A program made the translations under genes and the position numbers. From Pseudomonas sp. ERMR1:02 (GTDB lineage: Bacteria; Pseudomonadota; Gammaproteobacteria; Pseudomonadales; Pseudomonadaceae), in assembly GCF_002277815.1 (NCBI RefSeq), contig NZ_NKJI01000033.1, positions 1 through 47,381 on the forward strand: a stretch of 47,381 nucleotides of DNA. The letters run 5' to 3'. Under the pieces are notes generated by a model, which had not been told where the DNA came from, made no database searches, and saw only the letters and a program-made list of their open reading frames with translations. Positions within the stretch are counted from its first letter, which is position 1, and each line of letters begins with the position of its first letter. Shown one piece after another: positions 36,171 through 45,715 of this stretch.

Positions 36171-36895
36171 TTTGACGTCCTCTTTGAGTGTGTTAACTGC
36201 GGGTTATGACCGTTATTTGTACAATCAAATCAGTGGGCCATCTCACTATAGTTTCTCCATTGCGGGGCACATAAAAACCATCAGAATAAATCCAACACGC
36301 AAGTGGCTGCACCGAGAGTCGGGTTGGGTAATTGCTACGCTGCGGCGCAGAGACTTAACCGGATACCGTCTATCTCTTCGATGTATAGAGCTGTTGAATG
36401 GGCTTGTTTAAGTGCGGGGTCGGTCAAGACATTGATCATTAAGTTTTGTCTGATACCGGCAGCTCTTTAGCTTTTCTGATCAGCGGTCTGACCGCACACA
36501 GCGCTAAAGGTCAAAGCGCAGCGACCCTAGGCCTATTCTTAAGCCTCTGACGCCAAACGGGTACGCACATCTGCGACGGCCCCTGCTTGCAATATGATCA
36601 GCTTCGGATGGACTACACTTTTTGCAGGCCGGCTGCAGCGTTGCATCCAGCTTTTTCAACCGCTCCGATTGGAGCCTGCCGATCCACCCGCCTGCTTCAT
36701 GATCGAAGTGGAGTTCATCGGTGACCTCGCGTTGCGGTTCGTTTGCTGGCTTTACTCTTGGCAGCAATGCTGTTTGTCGAGTTGCTCGACCTCAGTGAAG
36801 ATCTATGCTGAGTACCAACTTCGTGCCATTTGACAGCTGCATTTCTGCACATGGTCAGCCCTTAGGGTCACCCCCTCACCCGGAGGAATGATGCA
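36171..36895. other. Intergenic stretch with no supported gene
   Basis: About 725 bases between wrbA and the ABM gene. Short open frames occur on both strands near 36500-36830, but none has a ribosome site, family motifs or coding-like bias. The right end carries GGAGGAATG before the ABM gene. The rest is unexplained. Confidence 0.4.
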
Positions 36896-37192
36896 ATGAG
36901 TGACTTCTTCGTTTTTGCCGTCCTATATGCAAAAAAGGGTCAGGAAAAGAAGCTGCAAGAAGATCTGACTGCTCTGGTAGGGCCTTCCCGCAAGGATGAG
37001 GGCAATCTTGCGTACGATCTGTTTGTGCAACAGGACGATCCATGCCGGTTTGTGTTCCTGGAGCACTGGAGTAGCTCAGAGGCGCATCACAAGCACGATA
37101 CCGAGACTAAGCACATCCAGCGTTTTCGTGCAGGGGGGATTGATGCGGTGGAGCGAACAGAACTGTTTTACACGCTTGACCGGATCGCCTGA
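36896..37192 (+). CDS. Antibiotic biosynthesis monooxygenase (ABM/YgiN-like) domain protein
   Basis: A 98-residue ABM-fold protein. It opens FFVFAVLYAKKGQEKKLQED, and the mid-region NLAYDLFVQQDDPCRFVFLE with EHWSSSEAHHKH is the family core. These small dimeric enzymes oxidise quinols or polyphenols without a cofactor, or act as quinol monooxygenases like YgiN. It starts close behind a GGAGG site. It lies 156 bases before a cysteine hydrolase gene on the same strand, and with WrbA nearby a quinone/quinol detoxification role is plausible. Confidence 0.9.
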   Translation: MSDFFVFAVLYAKKGQEKKLQEDLTALVGPSRKDEGNLAYDLFVQQDDPCRFVFLEHWSSSEAHHKHDTETKHIQRFRAGGIDAVERTELFYTLDRIA

Positions 37193-37348
37193 CTCGATCG
37201 CCACCGTAACGTGGCATTGACCGAACGAACGCGGAACCCGACCCAAACAAGGTACACCCGACTCGGGCCTGCCCGCTCAGCTGTTGCGGCACTCTCGCAA
37301 ACACGCGTGCTGCGTTTCAGCACATTCCACTCACTATGGAGAAATACC

Positions 37349-37987
37349 ATGGCAAGTGAACCCCTCCGTGATCCTGCAAAGGATCACCTACTCACACCGC
37401 AGAATTCAGCCTTCATCGTCATTGACTACCAGCCAGTGCAGGTGAATTCGATCGCCTCGATGGATCGACAACTGCTGGTCAATAACATCGTCGGCGCCGC
37501 GAAGGCGGCAATGGCTTATAGCCTACCGATCGTACATTCGACAGTGAACGTCAAAAGTGGCCTCAACAAGCCGCCGATTTCGCATTTACGCAAGGTACTC
37601 GAAGGCATCCCTACCATTGATCGCACCACCATCAACTCTTGGGAGGATGTGGAATTTGTGCAAGCCGTCAAAGCTACCGGCCGCAAAAAGCTCATCATGA
37701 CCGCGCTATGGACCGAGGCCTGCCTGACCTTCCCAGCGCTGGACGCGCTCAAGGAAGGTTATGAGGTCTACGTTGTAGCCGACGCTGTCGGTGGCACCTC
37801 GGTCGCCGCGCACGAAATGGCCCTGCGTAGAATCGAGCAGGCGGGCGGTAAGATGATAAGCGTCGGGCAACTGTTCTGCGAACTGCAGCGCGACTGGAAG
37901 CGCACTGAAACCGTGCCTGCTTTTATTAGTCTCTTTATCGAGACCGGCGGGACTATGGGGATCCAGCTGTCCTACGATAGCGACTAA
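37349..37987 (+). CDS. Isochorismatase-family cysteine hydrolase (YcaC-like)
   Basis: A 212-residue cysteine hydrolase. Asp 26 in FIVIDYQPVQ and Cys 125 in ALWTEACLTFPALDAL are two of the catalytic triad. The Lys is probably among the residues around RKVLEG near 81-86. VYVVADAVGGTSVAAHEMAL is the conserved stretch after the Cys. The start is at 37349 behind TGGAG, while the longer open frame upstream has no family similarity. YcaC-like members hydrolyse amides or related C-N bonds. The substrate here is unknown. It follows the ABM gene and may be cotranscribed. Confidence 0.9.
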   Translation: MASEPLRDPAKDHLLTPQNSAFIVIDYQPVQVNSIASMDRQLLVNNIVGAAKAAMAYSLPIVHSTVNVKSGLNKPPISHLRKVLEGIPTIDRTTINSWEDVEFVQAVKATGRKKLIMTALWTEACLTFPALDALKEGYEVYVVADAVGGTSVAAHEMALRRIEQAGGKMISVGQLFCELQRDWKRTETVPAFISLFIETGGTMGIQLSYDSD

Positions 37988-38622
37988 GCAATAGGGCGTG
38001 GGTGGTCGGGGCAAGACCTGAAAATTTTGCCCCGCTCCAGCTAATTCTCCATAGGCGTCACTTTAAACGTAGCCGATGGGATTGGTATCAGTTTGTCTCC
38101 TGGGCGTTGCTGTTTGCCCGTATCGGTAAGTGCCACGCGCTTTAATGCCGAAGTGAACTCATTGAGGTGGTTGGTAATGATGCCCACCTTAATACTTCAC
38201 ATCGTTCCAAAACCAAGACTCTGAGGCTCATTTATTCGCCTACCCAGTAGGGGTGTATCCGGTTATTTTCTTTCCAATATTGGCATCGCCGAAACTGTTA
38301 GGAGAGCAGTAGTGAGGTGCGTCAAAAAGTATTTGACTGCTCCAATACTCGTCGCAGTCGATGAATACTGTTCAGTCCCCTCCCTTTTTTTCCGACAACA
38401 TTTTGCTCACATCTTCATAGATCCATCCCTGAGCCTGTTCTTTTGTAAGCGCTTGCGTCCAGATTGATAAATAGAAAGTACCCCAGCGACTCAGGAAAAA
38501 ACTCTTCGAGAATGCAAAAACGCATCGTTAGGATCAACACCAAACTCTCAATACAGCACGATGAGTTAAATCGGTGTGCAAACGGTCTCTGACTCTAAAG
38601 ACCTTTAACCCTGGAGTAAGCC
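37988..38622. other. Intergenic stretch before aceE
   Basis: About 635 bases. Apart from the short coding-like tail on the minus strand at 38041-38187, nothing is recognised. The last bases, CTGGAGTAAGCC, form the aceE ribosome site, so the aceE promoter must lie in the right part. I found no convincing PdhR-like operator. Confidence 0.4.
38041..38187 (-). pseudogene. Orphan C-terminal gene remnant
   Basis: Forty-eight codons are open on the minus strand (VGIITNHLNEFTSALKRVAL ... PSATFKVTPMEN) and end in TAG. Composition is coding-like, but an in-frame stop lies four codons upstream and there is no ribosome site. It looks like the tail of a lost gene. The family is not recognised. Confidence 0.3.
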
Positions 38623-41268
38623 ATGCAAGACCTCGATCCCGTCGAAACCCAGGAATGGCTGGACGCCCTGGAATCGGTTCTCGACAAAGAAGGCGAAGAC
38701 CGTGCTCACTATCTGATGACCCGTATGGGCGAACTCGCGACCCGTAGCGGTTCGCAATTGCCGTACGCCATCACCACGCCATACCGCAATACCATCCCCG
38801 TCACCCACGAAGCACGCATGCCTGGCGACCTGTTCATGGAACGCCGCATTCGCTCGTTGGTACGCTGGAATGCAGTGGCCATGGTCATGCGCACCAACCA
38901 GCAGGATTCCGACCTGGGCGGTCATATATCCACTTTTGCCTCTTCAGCGACATTGTACGACGTTGGTTTCAACTACTTCTTCCAGGCCCCGACCGACGAA
39001 CACGGCGGCGACCTAATCTACTTCCAAGGCCCTGTCGCTCCAGGCGTCTACGCCCGTGCGTTCATGGAAGGCCGCATCACTGAAGACCAGATGAACAACT
39101 TCCGCCAGGAAGTCGACGGTCAGGGCCTGTCGTCCTACCCGCACCCTTGGCTGATGCCTGACTTCTGGCAATTTCCGACGGTATCCATGGGGCTGGGCCC
39201 GATCCAGGCGATCTACCAGGCACGTTTCATGAAGTACCTGGAAGCCCGTGGCTTCATTCCTGCGGGCAAGCAAAAAGTCTGGTGCTTCCTGGGCGACGGC
39301 GAGTGCGACGAGCCGGAATCCCTGGGCGCGATCTCGCTGGCTGGCCGCGAGAAGCTCGACAACCTGATCTTCGTCATCAACTGCAACCTGCAGCGCCTCG
39401 ACGGCCCGGTTCGCGGCAACGGCAAGATCATCCAGGAACTCGAAGGCGTGTTCCGCGGTGCTCAGTGGAACGTGACCAAAGTTATCTGGGGCCGTTTCTG
39501 GGACCCACTGCTGGCCAAGGACGTCGACGGTATCCTGCAACGCCGCATGGACGAAGTCATCGACGGCGAGTACCAGAACTACAAAGCCAAAGACGGCGCA
39601 TTCGTACGTGAACACTTCTTCAACTCGCCAGAACTCAAGGCGATGGTTGCTGACCTGTCCGACGACGAAATCTGGAAACTCAACCGTGGCGGCCACGACC
39701 CGTACAAGGTCTACGCGGCGTACCACGAAGCGGTCAACCACAAAGAACAACCGACCGTTATCCTGGCCAAGACCATCAAGGGTTATGGCACCGGTGCCGG
39801 CGAAGCGAAAAACACTGCGCACAACACCAAGAAAGTCGATGTCGACAGCCTGAAGTTGTTCCGCGACCGCTTTGATATCCCGGTAAAAGACGAAGAACTG
39901 GAAAACCTGCCGTTCTTCAAGCCGCAACCGAACAGCGCCGAAGCCCGTTACCTGGCCGAGCGTCGCACTGCACTGGGCGGATTCGTGCCACAGCGTCGCG
40001 CAAAAAGCTTCAGCATCCCGACTCCGCCACTCGACACCCTCAAGGCGATCCTCGACGGTTCGGGCGACCGTGAAATTTCCACTACCATGGCTTTCGTGCG
40101 GATCCTCGCGCAACTGGTCAAGGACAAGGACATCGGCCCGCGCATCGTGCCGATCATTCCGGACGAAGCCCGTACCTTTGGTATGGAAGGCATGTTCCGT
40201 CAGTTGGGCATCTACTCGTCCGTCGGCCAACTCTACGAGCCAGTCGATAAAGACCAGGTGATGTTCTACAAAGAGGACAAGAAGGGCCAGATCCTCGAAG
40301 AAGGCATCAACGAAGCGGGCGCCATGAGCTCCTTCATCGCTGCCGGTACTTCGTACTCCTGCCACAACCAGCCGATGCTGCCGTTCTACATCTTCTACTC
40401 GATGTTCGGCTTCCAGCGTGTCGGTGACCTGGCCTGGGCCGCTGGCGACAGCCGTACCCGTGGCTTCATGATCGGCGGCACCGCCGGCCGGACCACGCTG
40501 AACGGTGAAGGCCTGCAACACGAAGACGGTCACAGCCACCTGCTGGCTGCCACCATCCCGAACTGCCGCACCTTTGATCCAACCTACGGCTATGAGCTGG
40601 CGGTGATCATTCAGGACGGCATGAAGAAGATGACCGAAGAGCAACAGGACGTCTTCTATTACATCACCGTGATGAACGAGTCCTACCAGCAGCCAGCCAT
40701 GCCGGCCGGTGCCGAAGAAGGCATCAAGAAAGGCATGTACCTGCTCGAAGAAGACACCCGCGAAGCGGCGCACCACGTTCAGCTGATGGGCTCCGGCACC
40801 ATCCTGCGTGAAGTCCGTGAAGCAGCGAAAATCCTGCGTGAACAGTTCAATGTCGGCGCTGACGTATGGAGCGTTACCAGCTTCAGCGAACTGCGTCGCG
40901 ATGGCCTGGCCGTCGAGCGCGCCAACCGTCTGCACCCGGGCCAGAAGCCTAAGCTGAGCTACGTTGAAGAGTGCCTGAACGGCCGCCAAGGTCCGGTCAT
41001 CGCCTCTACCGACTACATGAAACTGTTCGCCGAGCAGATTCGTCAGTGGGTACCGTCCAAGGAATTCAAAGTCCTGGGCACCGACGGTTTCGGCCGCAGC
41101 GACAGCCGCAAGAAACTGCGTCATTTCTTCGAAGTTGACCGTCATTTCGTGGTGTTGGCAGCCCTTGAAGCACTGGCTGACCGTGGCGATATCGAACCTA
41201 AGGTGGTGTCTGAAGCCATCGCCAAGTTCGGGATCGACCCGGAAAAACGCAACCCACTGGACTGCTGA
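38623..41268 (+). CDS. aceE: Pyruvate dehydrogenase E1 component (homodimeric type)
   Basis: An intact 881-residue E1 of the pyruvate dehydrogenase complex, which decarboxylates pyruvate with thiamine diphosphate and acetylates the lipoyl groups of E2. The thiamine motif GDGECDEPESLG is near residue 225, followed by the Asn of FVINCNLQRLDGP. DEARTFGMEGMFRQLGIYS near 510 and HSHLLAATIPNCRTFDPTYG near 640 are typical of AceE. The start has GGAG eight bases upstream. aceF follows after 11 bases. This is a housekeeping gene with normal GC-rich codon use, unlike the mixed accessory DNA on both sides. Confidence 0.98.
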   Translation: MQDLDPVETQEWLDALESVLDKEGEDRAHYLMTRMGELATRSGSQLPYAITTPYRNTIPVTHEARMPGDLFMERRIRSLVRWNAVAMVMRTNQQDSDLGGHISTFASSATLYDVGFNYFFQAPTDEHGGDLIYFQGPVAPGVYARAFMEGRITEDQMNNFRQEVDGQGLSSYPHPWLMPDFWQFPTVSMGLGPIQAIYQARFMKYLEARGFIPAGKQKVWCFLGDGECDEPESLGAISLAGREKLDNLIFVINCNLQRLDGPVRGNGKIIQELEGVFRGAQWNVTKVIWGRFWDPLLAKDVDGILQRRMDEVIDGEYQNYKAKDGAFVREHFFNSPELKAMVADLSDDEIWKLNRGGHDPYKVYAAYHEAVNHKEQPTVILAKTIKGYGTGAGEAKNTAHNTKKVDVDSLKLFRDRFDIPVKDEELENLPFFKPQPNSAEARYLAERRTALGGFVPQRRAKSFSIPTPPLDTLKAILDGSGDREISTTMAFVRILAQLVKDKDIGPRIVPIIPDEARTFGMEGMFRQLGIYSSVGQLYEPVDKDQVMFYKEDKKGQILEEGINEAGAMSSFIAAGTSYSCHNQPMLPFYIFYSMFGFQRVGDLAWAAGDSRTRGFMIGGTAGRTTLNGEGLQHEDGHSHLLAATIPNCRTFDPTYGYELAVIIQDGMKKMTEEQQDVFYYITVMNESYQQPAMPAGAEEGIKKGMYLLEEDTREAAHHVQLMGSGTILREVREAAKILREQFNVGADVWSVTSFSELRRDGLAVERANRLHPGQKPKLSYVEECLNGRQGPVIASTDYMKLFAEQIRQWVPSKEFKVLGTDGFGRSDSRKKLRHFFEVDRHFVVLAALEALADRGDIEPKVVSEAIAKFGIDPEKRNPLDC

Positions 41269-41279
41269 GGAGAGATTCT

Positions 41280-42902
41280 GTGAGCGAACTCATTCGCGTA
41301 CCTGACATCGGCAGCGGTGAAGGTGAAGTAATTGAACTGTTTGTGAAGGTCGGCGACCGTATCGAAGCCGATCAGAGCATCCTGACACTGGAATCGGACA
41401 AGGCGAGCATGGAAGTGCCTGCGCCGAAGGCCGGTATCATCAAGAGCCTGAAAGTGAAGCTGGGCGACCGCCTGAAAGAAGGCGACGAACTGCTGGAGCT
41501 GGAAGTCGAAGGTGCTGCTGCGTCCCCTGCGGCTGCCGCTGCGCCTGCTGCGATAGCAGCGGAAAAACCGACCGCTGCGCCAGCGCCGGCTGCTCCTGCT
41601 GCTGCGCCTGCTGCCGCTTCGGTTCAACAAGTGCACGTGCCGGATATCGGTTCGTCGGGCAAGGCCCAGATCATCGAAATCCAGGTCAAGGTTGGCGACA
41701 CCGTCGAGGCTGATCAGTCGCTGATCACCCTGGAATCCGACAAGGCCAGCATGGAAATCCCTTCGCCTGCCGCTGGCGTAGTCAAGAGCATCAGCGTCAA
41801 GCTCAACGACGAAGTCGGCACCGGCGACCTGATCCTGGATCTGGAAGTGGCGGGTGCCGCAGCACCGGCTGCTGCAGCTCCAGCTCAGGCGGCTACTCCG
41901 ACTCCTGCCGTGGCACCGCCTGCCGCGCCAGAATCTGCTGCAAAAGCCGAGGCTGCTCCAGCTGTTCCAGCACCAAGCGGCGCCAAGGTTCACGCCGGCC
42001 CTGCCGTGCGTCAACTGGTCCGCGAATACGGCGTCGAGCTGAGCGCGGTGAGCCCCAGTGGCCCGCACAGTCGCGTGCTCAAGGATGACGTGCAGGTTTA
42101 CGTCAAAGCCATGATGCAGAAGGCCAAGGAAGCGCCAGCCGCTGCTGCCGGCGCAACCGGTGGCGCGGGCATCCCGCCGATCCCGGTCGTGGACTTCAGC
42201 CGTTTCGGTGAGACCGAAGAAGTGCCGATGACTCGCCTGATGCAAATCGGCGCGTCGAGCCTGCATCGCAGCTGGCTGAACATTCCGCATGTGACTCAGT
42301 TCGATTCGGCTGATATCACCGAGCTGGAAGCGTTCCGTAACGCTCAGAAAGCCGTCGCAGAGAAGGCCGGCGTCAAGCTGACCATCCTGCCGCTGCTGCT
42401 CAAGTCCTGCGCGCACCTGCTCAAGGAGCTGCCGGACTTCAACAGCTCGCTGGCACCAAGCGGCAAAGCGATCATCCGCAAGAAATACGTGAACATCGGC
42501 TTCGCCGTCGATACTCCAGATGGCCTGCTGGTACCGGTCATCAAGAACGTCGACCAGAAGAGCCTGTTGCAGCTTGCGGCTGAGGCGGCTGCGCTGGTTG
42601 CCAAGGCCCGCGACAAAAAGCTCACCGCTGACGACATGCAAGGCGCCTGCTTCACCATTTCCAGCCTCGGTCACATTGGCGGCACCGGCTTCACGCCAAT
42701 CGTCAACGCGCCGGAAGTGGCGATCCTCGGTGTTTCCAAGGCAACCATCCAGCCAGTCTGGGACGGCAAAGCCTTCCAGCCGAAACTGATGCTGCCGCTG
42801 TCGCTGTCCTACGATCACCGCGTGATCAACGGCGCCGCTGCGGCACGCTTCACCAAGCGTCTGAGCGATCTGCTGGCGGACGTTCGGATGCTGCTTTTAT
42901 GA
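41280..42902 (+). CDS. aceF: Dihydrolipoyllysine acetyltransferase (pyruvate dehydrogenase E2)
   Basis: An intact 540-residue E2. Two lipoyl domains carry LESDKASMEVP (Lys 41) and LESDKASMEIP (about residue 158), separated by Ala/Pro-rich linkers. A peripheral subunit-binding domain follows (HAGPAVRQLVREYGVELSAV near 240), then the catalytic domain from about 300 with the C-terminal SYDHRVINGAAAARF that holds the catalytic His. GTG at 41280 is the start, behind GAGGAGAG, 11 bases after aceE. E3 (lpd) is not in the window, as is usual in Pseudomonas. Confidence 0.98.
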   Translation: MSELIRVPDIGSGEGEVIELFVKVGDRIEADQSILTLESDKASMEVPAPKAGIIKSLKVKLGDRLKEGDELLELEVEGAAASPAAAAAPAAIAAEKPTAAPAPAAPAAAPAAASVQQVHVPDIGSSGKAQIIEIQVKVGDTVEADQSLITLESDKASMEIPSPAAGVVKSISVKLNDEVGTGDLILDLEVAGAAAPAAAAPAQAATPTPAVAPPAAPESAAKAEAAPAVPAPSGAKVHAGPAVRQLVREYGVELSAVSPSGPHSRVLKDDVQVYVKAMMQKAKEAPAAAAGATGGAGIPPIPVVDFSRFGETEEVPMTRLMQIGASSLHRSWLNIPHVTQFDSADITELEAFRNAQKAVAEKAGVKLTILPLLLKSCAHLLKELPDFNSSLAPSGKAIIRKKYVNIGFAVDTPDGLLVPVIKNVDQKSLLQLAAEAAALVAKARDKKLTADDMQGACFTISSLGHIGGTGFTPIVNAPEVAILGVSKATIQPVWDGKAFQPKLMLPLSLSYDHRVINGAAAARFTKRLSDLLADVRMLLL

Positions 42903-43056
42903 CGGGTTCGATGTTAGGCCTGTGGTGCGGGATAAACCTTGTACTCACCCCCACATCGCGCGATTCACTGTTGGTGTGATGCATGGAGAGCAGACGGCTT
43001 CACGGGTACAAGGACAACCCATGCATGTCGTCGAGCCCCTGCGTATCTGCGGTGAC

Positions 43057-43078
43057 AAAAAACACAAGGGTGTTTTTT
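43057..43078 (+). terminator. Probable terminator after aceEF
   Basis: AAAAAACAC and GTGTTTTTT form a perfect 9-base stem around the loop AAGG, ending in a T run, about 155 bases after the aceF stop. The stem is AT-rich, so efficiency is uncertain. The symmetry would allow use in both directions. Confidence 0.5.
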
Positions 43079-43180
43079 CCAGGCTCTGTCGCGTAGCGAG
43101 ATCAACAAGCACTGCATCATCAGCTGTGTCGTCTAGTTCGGCGCGTATGTGTAAGGTCGATTCACAGAGAAATTTCAGTT

Positions 43181-43501
43181 ATGCATAATCCGCTATCGGT
43201 AGCCCTGGCACTCATTGCTTTAGGCTCAATCTCTGCTTGTTCCACGCAGCTGACACAAAAAGGCTCGAAAGTTGACTTGGTCACGGCATCTTCGTCGGAT
43301 GGTTGCATCCTGATCAAGATGTTCACCGTAAAAGGCTCAAACCGAGACGAAACGTTACGCATGGCTTTTAATGAGGCAGGCGTCCTGGGGGCAGACAGCA
43401 TGGCTGTGGCGGACGGCAAGGAAATCGCCACTGGAGCCGAGATAAACGGTGTCGCCCTAAGTTGCCAGAAGCGAACGGACGACACTAATGGCCCTCAATA
43501 A
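43181..43501 (+). CDS. Small lipoprotein (DUF4156-like)
   Basis: A 106-residue protein with a lipoprotein signal (ALALIALGSISACS; the lipobox Cys is near residue 20). The mature part contains DGCILIKMFTVKGSN and LRMAFNEAGVLGADSMAVAD. The pattern of an early Cys, then repeated Asn/Ala/Gly with a late Cys (VALSCQK), recalls DUF4156 lipoproteins such as YjeI, but the match is loose. It would sit in the outer membrane. Its stop overlaps by seven bases the tail of the convergent SphA-like remnant. Confidence 0.65.
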   Translation: MHNPLSVALALIALGSISACSTQLTQKGSKVDLVTASSSDGCILIKMFTVKGSNRDETLRMAFNEAGVLGADSMAVADGKEIATGAEINGVALSCQKRTDDTNGPQ

Positions 43502-44180
43502 ATCAGCGCTGGACTAAATGCGTGGAGGTAACGCAGCGTCACCTGTGTTCCCTGTGAGCGATTTTCAGCACCGCTTTCAAAATACAGGTTGGCAAACAGT
43601 GTCTGCTTGCCTTGCTGATACATCACACCCGGCCCGAGGCCCACCACTTGCTCCCGAGAGTCTTTTTGCCGATGACCATCGATCCTATCATTGCTGATCT
43701 GTTTGAGCTGGTAACCGGCCACCCCTACCCGCCAGCTATCAGAGACGGCATAGGGAACTGCGAGATTGCTATGAATAGCCTCGCCCGGCTGGATGCTGTC
43801 GGCCATTAATGCGGACGCCGGATCGTTGTTGCGACTTGACCTCGCATAATGAAAGCGACCGCTTCCGAGTACCGAGCGAGGCGCCCACTGCAACTGAAGC
43901 GGGCTGATGACCATGTCGCCCTATCATGAACGACTGCCATCAGGTCCGTGGTCGATATCCAGGTCCAGATGTAACGAGTGGCAACCGCATTTCCGCACTA
44001 TAGGTAGCCCCCCGAACAGTGTTGGAGCTGATGTAGGCAAAATGCGGAAGCACGGTCGTACTGCGGACTTTTTGCGATCCCGGTTTCGAGTGGCCTCGAG
44101 CATTATTCGCCGAGTCGCTGCGATAGTTTGCGCGGGCAATTCGAAGAGCATTCCCGGGCCTGGGCGGCAAACCAACGTTA
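43495..44180 (-). pseudogene. SphA-like (phenol-degradation meta porin) remnant
   Basis: The remains of a SphA/MetA-type outer-membrane protein found next to aromatic degradation genes. The N-terminal part reads VGLPPRPGNALRIARANY and STTVLPHFAYISSNTV. A frame change after RLPLV leads to LDLDIDHGPDGSRS, then two adjacent stop codons (TGA TAG at 43921-43926). After these, GDMVISPLQLQWAPRS continues in the same frame to the C-terminal LRYLHAFSPALIY. There is no signal peptide: the 5' end is cut exactly where the structured repeat at 44181 begins. These lesions are not single losses in base runs, so I take this as a real pseudogene. Confidence 0.65.
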
Positions 44181-44245
44181 TCGGCCTCGCTCGTTGAACA
44201 AACAAAAAACGAGCTGATGCCGATTTCCTTGATTAATCCTGCCTG
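44181..44245 (+). repeat. Structured repeat, copy B
   Basis: TCGGC and GCCGA form the outer stem and CTCGTT and AACGAG the inner stem. The side bulges CTCG and CTGAT are identical to copy A at 31316, and the tail CCTTGATTAA-CCTGCCTG is conserved. The loop differs completely. It marks the truncated 5' end of the SphA-like gene and lies in the same orientation as copy A. Confidence 0.65.
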
Positions 44246-44277
44246 CTGTCGCCTGTCATACCCTATTACGCTATTTG

Positions 44278-45697
44278 TTAAAAAATGCTGAACGGATAGT
44301 CCACGATCACGCGGTACTCATCGGCGTTCGAATTGCCACGGGTGTTTCCCGGAGCAGTGTAACCGTCACCCGTGCGATGCGCGGCCCAGCGCAGTGTCAT
44401 GTTCAAACCCTTTGCCTTCCCGTCGGGCACGGCATAACGCAAAGCGACGTCGCGCTCCCAATGATGAGCATCCTTTGCGGAAGCGTTGAAGATGTAGCCA
44501 TACCCTTTACTCGCGGGATCCACGCGGGTCAGATCGGCTTCGCCTCGGGTATAGGAAGTGCTGAACTGGACATTCGGTGCATCCAGAAACTTCAGGCTGG
44601 TCTGATATTGAAGCTTCCAGGATTTTTCCCCAGGCCCGTTGAAGTCTGCGTACTGCTGAGAATTGCTCAGGTAAAGGAACGACCGGTCATCCTGGGCTAT
44701 GTAATCGAAGGGTGTATTGCCGTCGATTTTTTGCAGGCCCAGGGTCAGGCTCTGGCCAGCGCCCGACACCGTAAGGCCGCCGCTGTAGGTGTCATTGTCG
44801 ATGCTACCGAGTTGACTCTGACCCTGATCACGAGTTTTGAAATAATGCAGATACGGCGTCAATGTCAGCGCTGGCGTCAATTTCAATGGCCAGCTCGCTC
44901 CCGCGTAATACTGATCCAGATATCGCTCAACTGTCCGCCATAGACCGTCAGCGTAAGAGCTCCCGGCACACTGTAAACACCTCCGAGCCAACCCATGTAC
45001 GGGCTTTCACGGTCGGCAGGCAATCCCGCCTTGTTGCTCGCGCCATAGCTGGTGACAAGGTGGCTTTGACCACTCTGATTACGCAAGCGTGTGGAATCGA
45101 CCCAGCCGACGTCGAGGGTCAGGTCCGGCACGCTATAGTTTTTCAAGGTAACGCCACGAAAGGTCTGGGGAAACACCCGGCTAACGCCACCCGCTACGAC
45201 AGGGTTCTCAAGGTATTGATCGCCAGCCTGGACCAGACTGTCAAAGCCCCGCAATTTCAACGCGGCTCCGGCGGCAGAGAAGTCCGATTCCGGCTCTTTT
45301 TCGAGTTCAGCGGGAGTAGTCCTGCACCTCCGCTGCCCCCTCCACCATCCAGTTTGAGCCCATAAAACCCATGAACATCAATCCCGACGCCGATGGGCGT
45401 ATCGGTATAACCGGAGCGAAAAGACAGATAAGCACCTTGTACCCACTCACGCTGGTCGAGCCTGGCCGGGGTGTTGTGATTATCGCGACTGAAGTAGTAG
45501 TTACGCAACAGTCCATTGAGTGAAGAGCCACTGACAAAACCAGCCGGCACCGACATTTCGGCCTTCTGCCGATCATTGATTCCGGTGCTAAGGTTATCCC
45601 GTTGGCCCAGGGAGTTATCGGCAAAGGCGTTACACATTGCCAGCGAAATACCAAACGGTATCGAGATTCCCACAAGTTGCTTCAAAGGGTGGCTCAT
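44278..45697 (-). pseudogene. OprD-family outer-membrane porin, two frameshifts
   Basis: An OprD-type porin of 473 residues after restoring two bases (one A in the run at 45297-45301, one G at 44915-44916, as read on the minus strand). It has a signal peptide (start MSHPLKQLVGISIPFGISLA). Family features are SSLNGLLRNYYFSRDN and QREWVQGAYLSFRSGYT near the N-terminus, TPIGVGIDVHGFYGLKLDGG, and the final RVIVDYPFSIF with terminal Phe. OprD porins admit small carboxylic or aromatic acids. It starts 18 bases after the HlyD-like gene behind GGAG, so it is part of the same operon. The breaks fit sequencing errors. Confidence 0.85.
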
Positions 45698-45715
45698 CAA
45701 CGCGGCTCCGTCTTA

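Noticed and set aside
39013..42818. Very long open frames on the minus strand opposite aceE and aceF (710 and 558 codons)
   Set aside because: They mirror the strong third-position GC bias of aceE and aceF and show no family motifs or ribosome sites.
42922..43188. 88-codon open frame after aceF
   Set aside because: It has no ribosome site, no recognisable motifs, and overlaps a probable terminator and the lipoprotein leader.
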